Source of the DNA: Branchiostoma lanceolatum
Taxonomy: Eukaryota; Chordata; Leptocardii; Amphioxiformes; Branchiostomatidae
Assembly: GCF_035083965.1 (NCBI RefSeq)
Contig: NC_089738.1
Coordinates: 11,620,734 to 11,684,733 of the forward strand
DNA: 64,000 nucleotides
Reading direction: 5' to 3'
Numbering within the stretch: position 1 is the first letter of the stretch; each line of letters begins with the position of its first letter. Positions 40,300 to 51,109 of the stretch are shown one piece after another. A program made the position numbers and the translations under genes. The notes beneath the pieces are model-generated. The model was not told where the DNA came from. It saw nothing but the letters and a program-made list of their open reading frames with translations, and searched no databases.

Positions 40300-43200
40300 T
40301 CAGTTGGTTTTCTTTTTGGTGTTGGTGTTTCCCCTCTTGCACATGCCACATGCAAAAGAACAACACTTCAAACAAGATAGCAATACAGCAGATATAACTG
40401 CAATAATCATGCCAATGACGTCTAACAAGTAGTACTGGTAGAAGGGAAGTTCGATCGCCCTCGACCTGAGATGGGGGAGGCCGCCATGTTTGATGACGTG
40501 TTCTATCCACCATACTGCCCGCTCCATGGGCGACTGTGGTTGGTCACGAAGATGCGTGGAGACTTGGTCCGCTTTCTCCTCGTACCTGAAACAAAGTGCA
40601 GCAAAGTTTGAGTCCATTACGTCACATATCCCCCAATATGCAAACTTTTACGATATTTACATGTCCCAATAGCCGGCCACAAAGACCAGAATTTGCTACT
40701 GATGTTTTACTCATACGTAGAAGCGACTCAGACTTACCTAGGCTCTGAAATAACAGTTGTGATGGCCTGGTAAACCTCCTCTGACGTCACGGCGTGTATG
40801 TCCAATGCCACCGCCATCCCACGGGCCACCGTCCGGGCAACGTTAGCGTACTGGTCAAAGAACAGAGGCATGCCGACCAGGGGTACCCCGTGGTACATGG
40901 CCTCTGCGACTCCGTTGTAACCACAATGTGATACAAACGCCTTTGTCTTGGGATGAGCTGTTTTTGTGAAGGTCTAATGGTTAGTGTCAGGGTTGAAGTG
41001 ATACAGCTGTTACATAATCTTACCATTTGATCAACCGTAACCGCACCATAGAAGCAGCGAGGTTTTTTTTCTACTTTCTTCCTAGCCACCAAAGGGCTCG
41101 CAGGCAACGTGAATATCTAATGTAGTAAACGAGATATAGATAGCCAAGAAGATAGCCACTCTTTTGAGGCCTGCACCGCGCCAATCGCGACACTCAAATC
41201 AAAATTCAAACAAGACAAAGACTCTTATAGATATTTATTTTATCCTAAAACTGTGAGAGACTGGAACTCTTTACTCCAGGAAGTCACGGTCACAGCCGAT
41301 CCTCCCAAGTTCAAGGAAGCTGTGCTACTGCACCTGCGAGGACAATAACAGTGCAGCGCTCTCCCCCCTGGGCGCTTTAGCCCAACAAGAGGGGTGTTGC
41401 CCAGTACCCGATCAAGGTCAAGATCAAGAGATAACATGACATAGATTCTCATGAAAGCTTTAAGAACTCCACATCATTCTCCGCAGCGCATTGACTGTAT
41501 TCACCTAGTAAGTCGTTTTGAGGCACCCACTCCATGGTCTTGGTGTTGGACCCCAGACTTGGAGGTGGCGTCCCAGTGTAGCGCCACACGACCTTCTGCG
41601 GCAGACGGGCAAAAGCAGCGGCCAGCATGTCGGCTTTCTCTGCGGGCATAGCCGCTACCATGGAGCCGAACGTTACAAGTACAACACCGTCATCTCCAGA
41701 ACTCTGCACAAACTTCTCCATCTCCTATATGATTACGAAGAGGAAAATATACAAATATACCAGGTAATTGAAACCATTTTAAAATCAACTCAGTCGCTCA
41801 TAAAAATCTGAACAATGAATTGAGATATTCTAGTCTCAAGAAGATATGTGCCCTGACCTCACTGAGCGGCTTGACGTCCTCAGCCACGTGACCTGCTATA
41901 CTGACCATATTGGGCATCATGGGTTTAGGGAAGTCGAACATGAGATCTGATTGGTAGAGCCATACGTCGGTTCTTGCCAAGGCAGCAGACATGGTGAAGT
42001 TGTCGCCAATCGTTCTGTTCGAAACAAAATGTTCATGAGGTTCTTGCCGAAGGTGTTTCTAGCCACAACAACAACAACAACAACAGATTAAAATAATTAA
42101 AACCACCTAGTAGGAAGTACGTTTTTTCGTGGTGCTATGTTCAACGTTTGCTCCGAGTCGACTCGCAACGAGTTATGCAATGCTCAGGTCAGGGGTCATG
42201 TGAATATCAGTGAAGGCACTAGTCGCCAATTTGGAAATTTGTTTCTTACTCATTGTGTCATAATTTTCGGTATTTGTTTAACATTTTGTGCAACCTGTTT
42301 TGCACGTTGGTCATGATTCAAAGCGAGGCAATAGTGCGGTCGTCACACCACGGGAGCTTCGCTCAAAGTGACAGGGTCAGTTTTTAGGCGAATCAAGAAG
42401 TACGTTCGAAGGTCGTTAAGATATGTGTCATTTATATGACGACTTTTGTCTCGCCAATCAGATTCACGTTGCAGTTTCGAGGAGTAACAGCACGAGACTG
42501 TAAATCAACCGTAGTTGGAACATTGATAACTAAACATATGTGGAATACTGAGGCGGTTTTTATTAAGCACTTGATACAATAATAGTTACATCATAATCAC
42601 TCTCCTATTTGTTTTACGTGCCAATAATACTAACACATGCACTAACCTTCTTGCAACATCGTCGATGTACCGCTCGAAGATTTGTCCTGTAGTGGCCACT
42701 GCGATGTATACAAGTATGTTCTTAACTCTCTGCAAAAAAGTCATCTGATCTGACAACCCTGACAACACTGTTGGCACGTAAGCAAGCGGATTGGGGACAC
42801 CAGTGGCACGGATGCCTGAAAAATAAGATGAAAGAAAGGCATTTCAGAGCAATTACAAGAAGATGTAATTATATTGGTAAAATACAACTTTTCCAAGCGA
42901 GGGGTTTGAGGGACGAACCTGACAGTGGATTGTAATAATTGAATATAACATGAACACTAGAAAGGAGAAGTGTGTAGGGGTAAAGTTGCGGAATGGAGTA
43001 TTTTGTAATTCACTGGATCCATACTTTACTTTTAGAGATAAGAAAGAAAATCTAGAGGACACATGTAAAATACCGCTATGGCGATACCAACAAGTTTTTA
43101 GTTTCATCAAGGATATCATATAGGGGATGTCCCCCATTCGACACGACACTATAAGCCCATCTTAACGTAAAAACATATACATGATGGGCGATGATATGAT

Positions 43201-44424
43201 GCTTAAAGTACCTGGTGTATAGGAAAATCATATAGTTAAAAACCAAGGTTGATGTAATGATGAACACACCTAGTCCTGTTGGAATAGTCGGCAGCATTGT
43301 GCAGACCAGAGGCAGGTCCAAGTACTGCGCCACGAAGAACCCACACGAGGGTCCAGGGTACGCCAGAACAACGTCGTAGGGGCTGTTCTTCAGCTTCGTC
43401 ATCAACTGCGTTTCACTTATCATCTTCTCGCAATTATCCAGAAGGACAGAAGCAAGAGTACTGGCCACTGACAGGTGACCGCGTAATCCAGGTGTCGAAA
43501 ATGACTGTAACAAAAGAGATGTCAATTTCCGACATCACAGGTCACGGGTCATAAGGACCCAGAACACAGTTTGTTTGTTTGTTTATTAGTGTACACTAAT
43601 ATTGTACAATCATAACAATTCATACACTAATCTTCCTGGAGTCCGGCTAATTAAATACAAGAATATCAATAAAGGAACAATACAATTAATTCAAATGCAG
43701 GAAGAACGAAAACAACTGTTAGATAGTAAATCATACAAAATCAAATATGATGAACTTAAAATGAGCGGAGAGGTCAGAGGTCAACATATTGGTCAACAAG
43801 GAATCATTGTATAGATAATGTATATAAGGAATCCCAGAAGTAATACTAAAAATTGTATTCATCCGTGACCCCCGGTCTATGACGTAGCGATAAAAATAGT
43901 GCGACAAAAATCTTTAAAACTTCGGAGACAGTATGACGTGAAGGCCAGCAAGGCAGAAACAGTTCTCTGTCGAAGAGCGGCTGTGATAGCAGCTTTCGAT
44001 GGGACCTATTTATGGCGTTATAACACAGCTTGACTATTGAATATATGACATAATTGATGCCAGATGTGTTGGATGCTTGATTTTTTTGTGTGAATTTTAC
44101 ATGTGAAATTAATCTACGTGTGGTCTTTATTCTTACCAACTTTGGCGGCACAGTTTTCATGACTTCCTTCATCAACGGTGTCTCTTTTGGATCTCCAAAT
44201 GTTTCGTAATGAAATGTCGGCCATTTCCGCATCAGTTCACTCTTTTCACTAGCAGGGGCCAGCACGGTGACGACATGTCCTCGGGAAGACAAGACTTCGG
44301 CAATCTTCGCCACGCCCATCCAGGGGCTGGCGAACGTCGCTGTCGCAACGAGGATGTCGGCAGCTTGGACATGGTGAGAGAAGACGGCCGCAACCGCCAG
44401 GAACAGGTGGAAACCAGTTGACAT
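40300..44424 (-). CDS. UGT-6, UDP-glycosyltransferase, ER membrane (7 coding exons, 524 aa, inverted)
   Basis: Exons in transcript order: 44137-44424, 43270-43504, 42647-42815, 41858-42014, 41505-41724, 40738-40957 and 40300-40585. It is the most diverged member in the N-terminal half: MSTGFHLFLAVAAVFSHHVQ, FASPWMGV with Pro34, YDVVLAY with Tyr145, and a third exon reading IAVATTGQIFERYIDDVAR. Exon 2 is one codon longer and exon 3 one codon shorter than in its sisters. The C-terminal half is nearly identical to the others, with MPLFFDQYAN and the KKTN end. The last intron (40586-40737) is almost identical to that of UGT-7. A LINE fragment lies in intron 5 in the opposite orientation. The gene is intact as read. 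Confidence 0.92.
41169..41440 (+). mobile_element. LINE ORF2 C-terminus and 3' UTR in UGT-6 intron 5
   Basis: The plus strand reads a 59-codon frame (41169-41345, stop 41346-41348) containing DSYRYLFYPKTVRDWNSLL and DPPKFKEAVLLHLRG. This is the characteristic end of CR1/Jockey-like reverse transcriptase proteins (FYPxTVRDWN). A non-coding stretch of about 90 bp follows and ends GATCAAGGTCAAGATCAAG, a short-repeat 3' tail. The fragment is 5'-truncated and lies antisense to UGT-6. It is not in other UGT introns, so it inserted after the gene arose. Confidence 0.8.
43560..43830 (-). mobile_element. Possible retroposon 3' end in UGT-6 intron 1
   Basis: On the minus strand the sequence ends CACTAATAAACAAACAAACA, an AATAAA followed by a short A-rich repeat, as at the 3' end of a LINE or SINE. 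No protein motif is seen. The boundaries are approximate. Confidence 0.35.
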
Positions 44425-44618
44425 ACTCTTGCCTACAAGACTCGGAGAGTTTCTTTAAAAAATCGAACAATGTTGCTGAACAAACACAAATCAAAGACAC
44501 TCAAACATACCAAAAACAATACCTCTATACTCCCTGATCGGCTTACTCCTCTAGCATTTGGCCAATCTCTAGACTCTTTTTCAGCGACCCGTGGAGCCTG
44601 ATAGAGGCTATATGGGAA

Positions 44619-44720
44619 GGCCAGTAGCCTCCTTCGCAGCCTTCTAGGAGCGCTGATAAAAGCGATGTCGCAAACAAACAGCCTATAGCTCCAAGAGGGC
44701 TGCGAAGGAGACTAGGGGCC
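44619..44720. mobile_element. 102-bp MITE with 23-bp inverted ends
   Basis: Left end GGCCAGTAGCCTCCTTCGCA; right end in reverse complement GGCCCCTAGTCTCCTTCGCA; both continue GCC. The interior is about 55 bp. The paralogous place upstream of UGT-7 (about 50600-50625) lacks the element, so it inserted after the UGT-6/UGT-7 duplication. It is followed by a G tract at 44729-44747. Confidence 0.65.
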
Positions 44721-44988
44721 AGGATACTGGAGGGGGGGGGGGGGGGGTCACATAACTTAATGTTACACAATTCTCATAGAAAATTGAATAACGCTCACAC
44801 GAAACAAGCGATATATACTGAACATCTTGGACTGTCAAAATATAACGAGAAGAAATCTCCAAGACTGGCAAAACTTGTAAGTCTTATTCACGGTCCTCAA
44901 TGAACAACACATGCTCTGTGCGTCTGTCCTTCATTGTGATCATTCTTCCAAGCTGTGCTTGAGTAAACATACATAAACGGCATCTTAC

Positions 44989-45125
44989 CTCCTGATTAAC
45001 GTGTTGTAGCGTCAGAAAATCTCGCGATCGTACACCCCGTGTCTAAAATGGGAGTGGAATTGGTAATGGACGCCAAAACAACTGTAACCAGACAAATGTC
45101 AGAGACGTGTCAAAGGTCATTGTTA
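44989..45125 (-). promoter_or_regulatory. UGT-6 promoter with DR1 element and non-coding first exon
   Basis: On the minus strand TGACCTTTGACAC lies at 45107-45119, the same 13 bases as in UGT-2, -3 and -4. About 120 bp downstream is a donor ATCAGGAG|GTAAGATG (exon end 44989). The second 5' UTR piece starts at 44452 and leads to the start codon at 44424. Around the DR1 this promoter does not resemble the plus-strand ones, but it is closely matched by the UGT-7 promoter. Confidence 0.68.
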
Positions 45126-45379
45126 ATGCGCAGCACGTTTTCAAGGTCATTGCGTTCTGAGTACAATGTGCACACCAACCTCTGCTGGTACTTCAAAAGA
45201 CGTAAGAAAATGGATTTAAAAACTAGAAGTGTTTTGAAAACTGTTTGCCCTTTGATACAAAATTAGAAGCCATCAACACATATTTCCTGTAACAAAATAA
45301 TAACTATCTGTAATAATATTATCCTTCTATGCAGCTTGGTTATCCCTGTGTACGGCGACAAAAGACAGTTTCTTTCCGT

Positions 45380-45465
45380 CATTTACTCCTCTAAGATCTA
45401 TAATTTATACAGTGAATATACATGTATATTCGCTGTACAGATTCTAGATTTTAGAGGAATAAATG
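45380..45465. repeat. 86-bp imperfect palindrome (foldback)
   Basis: CATTTACTCCTCTAAGATCT at the left is the imperfect reverse complement of the right end (AGATTTTAGAGGAATAAATG), and the arms meet at ATATACATGTATAT. A short related arm piece (GAGGAGTAAATTTTG) follows near 45513. The length and the TACATGTA centre equal those of the palindrome at 7779-7864, though the arms differ. Confidence 0.65.
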
Positions 45466-45779
45466 TCCCACCTGTGACACAGAATCTTAGCTCGCAATGC
45501 TGATCTGTCGAGGAGTAAATTTTGTCTGAAACCGGCGCCGTCTAACCTGTTTACTCACGTACGGCAATCCTGAAGCCACGCGTGTGGTCATAGACAATAG
45601 CATTTGTATTGAAGGACGTCTGACCTAGCCTGGAGTCCAGCCTTGTTAGCTCTGGTCGACCCCCAACTGTCGCTACATCGCTATTCTGGGACATTATCTA
45701 TCTATACAGGATTGTCCAAGTAGCTTAACTTGTAGCCTCACAGTCCAGCTCCTGGTTCGAATTAGCTGATAAGTAGGAA

Positions 45780-46030
45780 ACATCCTATGGAAGGGCATCC
45801 AATGGTAAGAGACCGGTTGTCTTGGAAAGGTTTGATTGTATGGCGAAACTAAAGAGGAAACAATTCATACAAGCTGCTCAAAATTATTCATTAGGACAAA
45901 TTGCAGGGTAAAAGCTGAGCCATGTTGTCAACTTTGAAGCAATGGCTAATTCTTCTGAAAATAGCTTCTGTACCAGGTTTTGTCCAGTTCCCAGGATCAG
46001 TACATGTAAACAGTTGTGTGAAGTAAACTT
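45780..46030. repeat. Upstream segment duplicated at about 51960-52210
   Basis: Blocks such as AAACTAAAGAGGAAACAATT, GAGCCATGTTGTCAACTTT and TTGTCCAGTTCCCAGGATC recur in diverged form near 52030-52190 (GAAGCTAAAGAGGAATCTAT, GTCATGTTGTCCAATTTTG, TTGTCCAGTTCCCAGTATC). The duplicated unit therefore covers UGT-6 or UGT-7 plus about 1.5-2.4 kb of upstream DNA. No gene is seen in 45470-46500. Confidence 0.6.
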
Positions 46031-46506
46031 AAAAGAAGCAAGTAGAACCTGGGCAAGTGTTGGACGAAACATATTTTCACTCTCTTTACATTACAATGAT
46101 TCATGCATAGACGGACAAACGAAAGGTACTTGTCATCTTTAGGTCAAAGGTAAGGCACCATCTTTGGCGAAAGCACGCATTTATAAAAAACGTACAACAA
46201 ACATGAAATATAACGTTTACAGATTGACAACGTGGAAGATTTTACCTAAAGCAGCAATGCAAATCGCATATCATCATAATGTCGAAATAAGTCCAATTAG
46301 GCTCCTACATGTATTCGTTATTAATCTATTGTAACGAGATGAAGGTAAGAAATCCAGGTAAAAAAAGCCCAAAACAGTACTGACTGACAAAAGACAGCTG
46401 ATGCTGTCAGAAACGTCTGACTGTTTGAAAAATCATATCCAGTTGCTTGAGTAAATGTTTCGGCGTTTATCTATTGTTGCCCGCTCAAATATGCCTTTGA
46501 TAACAA

Positions 46507-49500
46507 TCAGTTACTTTTCAGCTTAGTATTAGTCTTCCCCCTCTTGCACAAACCGCACGCAAACGAACAACACTTCCAACAAGACAACAATATTCCAGCC
46601 ATAACTGCAACAAACAGGGCAATAACGTCTAACAAGTAGTACTGGTAGAAGGGAAGTTCGATCGCCCTCGACCTGAGATGGGGGAGGCCGCCATGTTTGA
46701 TGACGTGTTCTATCCACCACACTGCCCGCTCCATGGGCGACTGTGGTTGGTCACGAAGATGCGTGGAGACCAGGTCCGCTTTCTCCTTGTACCTGAAACA
46801 AAGTTCAGCAAAGTTTGAGTCCATTACGTCACATATCCCCCAATATGCAAACTTTTACGATGTTTACATGTCCCAATAGCCGGTCACAAAGACCAGAATT
46901 TGCTTCAGATTACTGATGTTTCACTCATACGTAGAAGCGACTCAGACTTACCTAGGCTCTGAAATAACAGTTGTGATGGCCTGGTAAACCTCCTCTGACG
47001 TCACACTGTGAATGTCCAGTGACACCGCCATCCCACGGGCCACCATCCGGGCAATGTTGTCGTATTGGTCAGCGTACAGAGGCATGCCGACCAGGGGCAC
47101 CCCATGGTACATGACCTCTGCTACTCCGTTGTAACCACAATGTGATACAAACGTCTTTGTCTTGGGATGAGCTATTTTTTTGTTAAAAATCTGATGGTTA
47201 GTGACAGGATGAAGGGATACAGTAGTTTATATAGTGGCTTTATGATCATCTTATCACCGTACCATAGAAACAAACAAATTATAGAAGATTCCATATTGTG
47301 TGATCTAAAACATATAAGGAATTCCACATCATTCTCTACAGTACATTGATTGGATTTACCTAGTAAGTCGCTTTGAGGCACCCACTCCATGGTCTTGGTG
47401 TTGGACCCCAGACTTGGAGGTGGCGTCCCAGCGTAGCGCCACACGACTTTCTGCGGCAGACGGGCAAAAGCAGCGGCCAGCATGTCGGCTATCTCTGCGG
47501 GCATAGCCGCTATCATGGAGCCGAACGTTACAAGTACAACACCGTCATCTCCAGAACTCTGCACAAACTTTTCCAGATTCTATTGGATGTGGAACATACA
47601 GGTCAGAGCTGCGTACACAATGTTTGATAATTTTGATCAATCTTTAACAATGTAATGAAACTAGGTTTCGCAATGTTTGGTTTTGGGTAAAACAGAAAAA
47701 GGTGCAAATTTGAAAGATCTCACAAGCATGGCTTTTAGAGGGTACGTCTCATGCAAACACTTAATCGACCCTAGAGATATGTGGACGTTATTTGATATTA
47801 GCTAATGCCTTTTTTGACTGACCTCACTGAGCGGCTTGACGTCCTCAGCCATGTGCCCTGCTATGCTGACCATATTTGGCATCATGGGTTTGGGGAAGTC
47901 GAACATGAGATCTGATTGGTAGAGCCACACGTCGGTTCCTGCGAGGGCAACTGACGTGGTGAAGTTGTCGCCAATGGTTCTGTGGGTGGCAGAAATAATG
48001 TTAGTTTCGTTCTGATCGTGTTTCTAATTTGTATGTTAAAAAAATACAGAATGGAATCCACCGAGTTCTAAGTATGTTTGTATGTTCATTTTTTCAAATA
48101 TTTGACAGGTAAAGGGAGTGCGCATATTATGTCATTAATATTGTTGAACATGACTTTTGAAATGTTGTATTCTGTTGTCACGACTTTTAACGTTACATCG
48201 CCAATATATAATCAAGTACACCTTACAATTTTGAGTAGTAAAAGTAGGGGACTGTGATTAGACCGTAGGTCATTCATTATAAACTAACCATATATTGTGG
48301 AATACTGAGGTGATATCTCAGTAATTGATATGAAAAAAGAGCCACCTCACAATCAGTATCCTTTTAGTCTTACATGCCAAACATCCTAACACATACGCTA
48401 ACCTTCTTGCAACATTGTCGAATCCCCTCTCCATGACCATTTGTCCCATAGTGGTCATTGTGAAGTAAAGCAACACGTTCATGACCCGCTGCATAAATGT
48501 CATCCGATCTGACAACCCCGATGTCCCCGTTGGCACGTAAGCAAGAGGGTTGGGGACACCAGTGGCACGGATGTCTGAAACACCAGAACAAATAGAAATA
48601 AAAAAAAAGAATATAAATTTATAAAAAAAACTAGGTACTTCGCCGTAATTGGAATTTCTACACTTCAGCAACGTATAATACATTTATTTTCAAGTGGTTT
48701 CATGGCTTATAAACGAATATTAAGACTTTAAGGAGAAATGTATGAGGGTAAAGTTGTGAAAGGAGGCATCCTATACTTCACTGGATCCATATTTACATAT
48801 GCGGTGAAGAAAGTGAGATCTAGAGGACACATTGCCGCTGCTGCGATACCAAGACTTCAGTGTCATATACTACACGGTATCATAAGCCCCATTTAGCGTA
48901 AAAACATATCTGATGGGCGTAAAATTGCATGTTTAAAGCGCTTGCAATTGGTCTATAGGAAAAGCATATGGTTCCAAAGATCAAGGTTGATGTAACAATG
49001 ATCACACCTTGTCCTGATGGCATGGACCGCATTGTGCAGACCAGAGGGAGATCCAAGTACTGCGCCACGAAGAACCCACCCGAGGGTCCAGGGTACGTCA
49101 AGACGACGTCGTAGTGACTGTTCTTCAGCTTCGCCATCAGCTTCTCGTCACCTAACATCTTCTCGGTATGATCCAAAGGTCCGGAAGCAAAAGTAGAGGC
49201 AATTGACAAGTGACCTAGTAGCCCAGGGGTGTGGAATGCCTGTGACAATAGAGATGTAAGTTGCTGACGTCATGTGTCTATTAGGCCACATGATTTAAGT
49301 GGTTAATCATTGGACCCTGATGAAAGTTGCAGTACAGAGATTTCGGTGAAACTTGTTTATTGAGTTGCAATTGGACCGCAGTTAATCTGTTGACTACATA
49401 TACGTTTCGTATACGAAGGCTGCGAAGAGTGCAGTTAAGGGCCTTTGTAAGATGTTAGATGTGTCGGATGCTTGGTACTTTGTTTTTGGTTTATAAATGT

Positions 49501-49808
49501 TTGTCAATGGATGGTCTTACCAAGGCTGTCGGCACAGTTTTTAGGAGTTCCTTCATCAACGGTGTCTCTTCTGGATCTCCGAATGTTTCGTACTGCAGGG
49601 TCGGCCATTTCCGCATCAGGTCGCTCTTCTGACTTGTATGGGCCAACACAGTGACGACGTGTCCTCGGGAAGCCAAGGCTTCGGCAATCTTCGCCACGTC
49701 CATCCAGGGGCTGCCGTACGTCATTGTCGCGACGAGGATGTCGCCAGCTCGGACATGTTGAGACAAGATGGCGGCAACCGCCAGGAACAGGTGGAACCCG
49801 GGCGACAT
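46507..49808 (-). CDS. UGT-7, UDP-glycosyltransferase, ER membrane (7 coding exons, 524 aa, inverted)
   Basis: Exons in transcript order: 49521-49808, 49008-49239, 48403-48574, 47823-47979, 47360-47579, 46952-47171 and 46507-46792. I start at the Met of MSPGFHLFLAVAAILSQHVR. The longer upstream frame is excluded because an acceptor (TTCTTTAG) ends at 49834 and sister genes start here. GDILVATMTYGSPWMD gives Pro34 and YDVVLTY gives Tyr145. Exon 2 is UGT-6-like (PGPSGGFFVAQY). MPLYADQYDN keeps Asp-Gln. Exon 5 begins NLEKF where the others have EMEKF. The tail ends KLKSN (KxKxx retrieval signal). It forms a duplicate pair with UGT-6 and shares its promoter type and last intron. It appears intact. 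Confidence 0.93.
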
Positions 49809-49919
49809 ATTTTTGTTTATTTGAAGAGAGTTCCTAAAGAACACAAACAAACGAAGAAACAATGACGGACATAATTCTGAGATGTACCCTTCGATTGAAA
49901 TTGAAAACAAGACCTCCGA

Positions 49920-50480
49920 GATACCTCCATGAAATACTTGGAGCTTTTATGAATACCTTTGATTTATTGTCATCGACTATGCAAATCAGGTAGTAATAAG
50001 CATGATCCATTTTAATTGATGGATACCCAAATTACATGTAGTGTTTGGAGGAAAGCCCTATTTCTATCTATATTGTGTACAGCCCTGTCTAAAATACCTA
50101 CACACCCCAAATCATGAAAATCCGTCGCTCTTCTTCATTTATTCTCTTCGAAAGATGAAAAAACGCCCGTGCAGTTCCATAACAAATTACCAAACCTACA
50201 GAACTTTTTCCCAACATCGCAAGCCATCCGCCACCAAAAAATAAAGGGCATAGCAGGTCCAGGACACATAAACCACATGTTCTGCTGTAGTACCAATAAT
50301 CGACCACGACTGTTGTCAATTCAGGGCCTACCAACACACTAGTGCACAATATCATTATAATCCATCAATACATGTAACGTTAGCTTCCTGACTTATGCTG
50401 ACCAATGTTGCTGAAACACAAACCACAGACACACAAACATACCAAAAACAATACCTCCATTTTTCAACGAGGTAAAGATC
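49920..50480 (+). repeat. AT-rich interspersed repeat copy upstream of UGT-7
   Basis: ATACCTCCATGAAATACTTG, CTATGCAAATCAGGTAG, CGTCGCTCTTCTTCATTTAT, CGCCCGTGCAGTTCCATAAC and the end CAATACCTCCATTTTTCAAC-GAGG place this in the same family as the UGT-5 intron copy, in shorter form. It lies in intron 1 of UGT-7 and is non-coding. Confidence 0.5.
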
Positions 50481-51109
50481 TGGAAGTCACAATTGCTGTC
50501 CCCAAAGTTACCGTTAAATATTTACAAACCACGACAAGCTGGCCAAATAGCAAAGCCCAAGGTCATCCGACTTCCGAGTTGGTGCGGTGATGACTACTCT
50601 ACATGGAGAGGCCAGGGGTGCTGGAGGGGGGGGGGGATTACATAACTAATGTTTCATAATTCTTTAAATTACATAACGCTTTAATACATTCAAGAAGCAG
50701 TTTCTACTGAACATCATGGCTTGGACAATGCAAAATGATATGATGATATGTAATCCCAAAGACTGGCATAACATGTAAAACTGGCGCTCTCCGGCTACGT
50801 TAGCCTTATTCACTGTTCCACATAGCAACCATGGTAACCATGCCATCGGGGGCTCCCCTGTATCATATGGATCCACGGGCTGGGAGTGTAACCGCCCGCC
50901 CAGGCGCGATTACCGCAAGAAGGTTTTTTTTACGGGGTTGGTGTCAATTTAATAGTTCGCAGGCCATTGCTTTGGAGGACTTGGGCGTGTTGAGAATGTT
51001 TACAAGGCTAAGTTCCACAATGAATAACAGCTACTCTGTAGGTCTGTCGTTTATTGGGGATCATTCTTCCAAGTCATGCTTGAATAGATAAACATAAACG
51101 GCATCTTAC

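Noticed and set aside
41518-41811. Recurrent antisense frame starting MRHPLHGLGVGPQ in every UGT gene
   Set aside because: It is the reverse strand of UGT exon 5. It recurs because the exon is conserved, has no independent start or splice context, and runs into non-conserved intron.
43270-43525. UGT-6 as a pseudogene because of its divergent exons 2 and 3
   Set aside because: The one-codon gain in exon 2 and one-codon loss in exon 3 keep phase, all seven exons read through, and splice sites are intact.
49491-49910. Longer N-terminus for UGT-7 starting MFSISIEGY
   Set aside because: An acceptor at 49834 and the sister genes place the start at 49808. The extra residues would bury the signal peptide.
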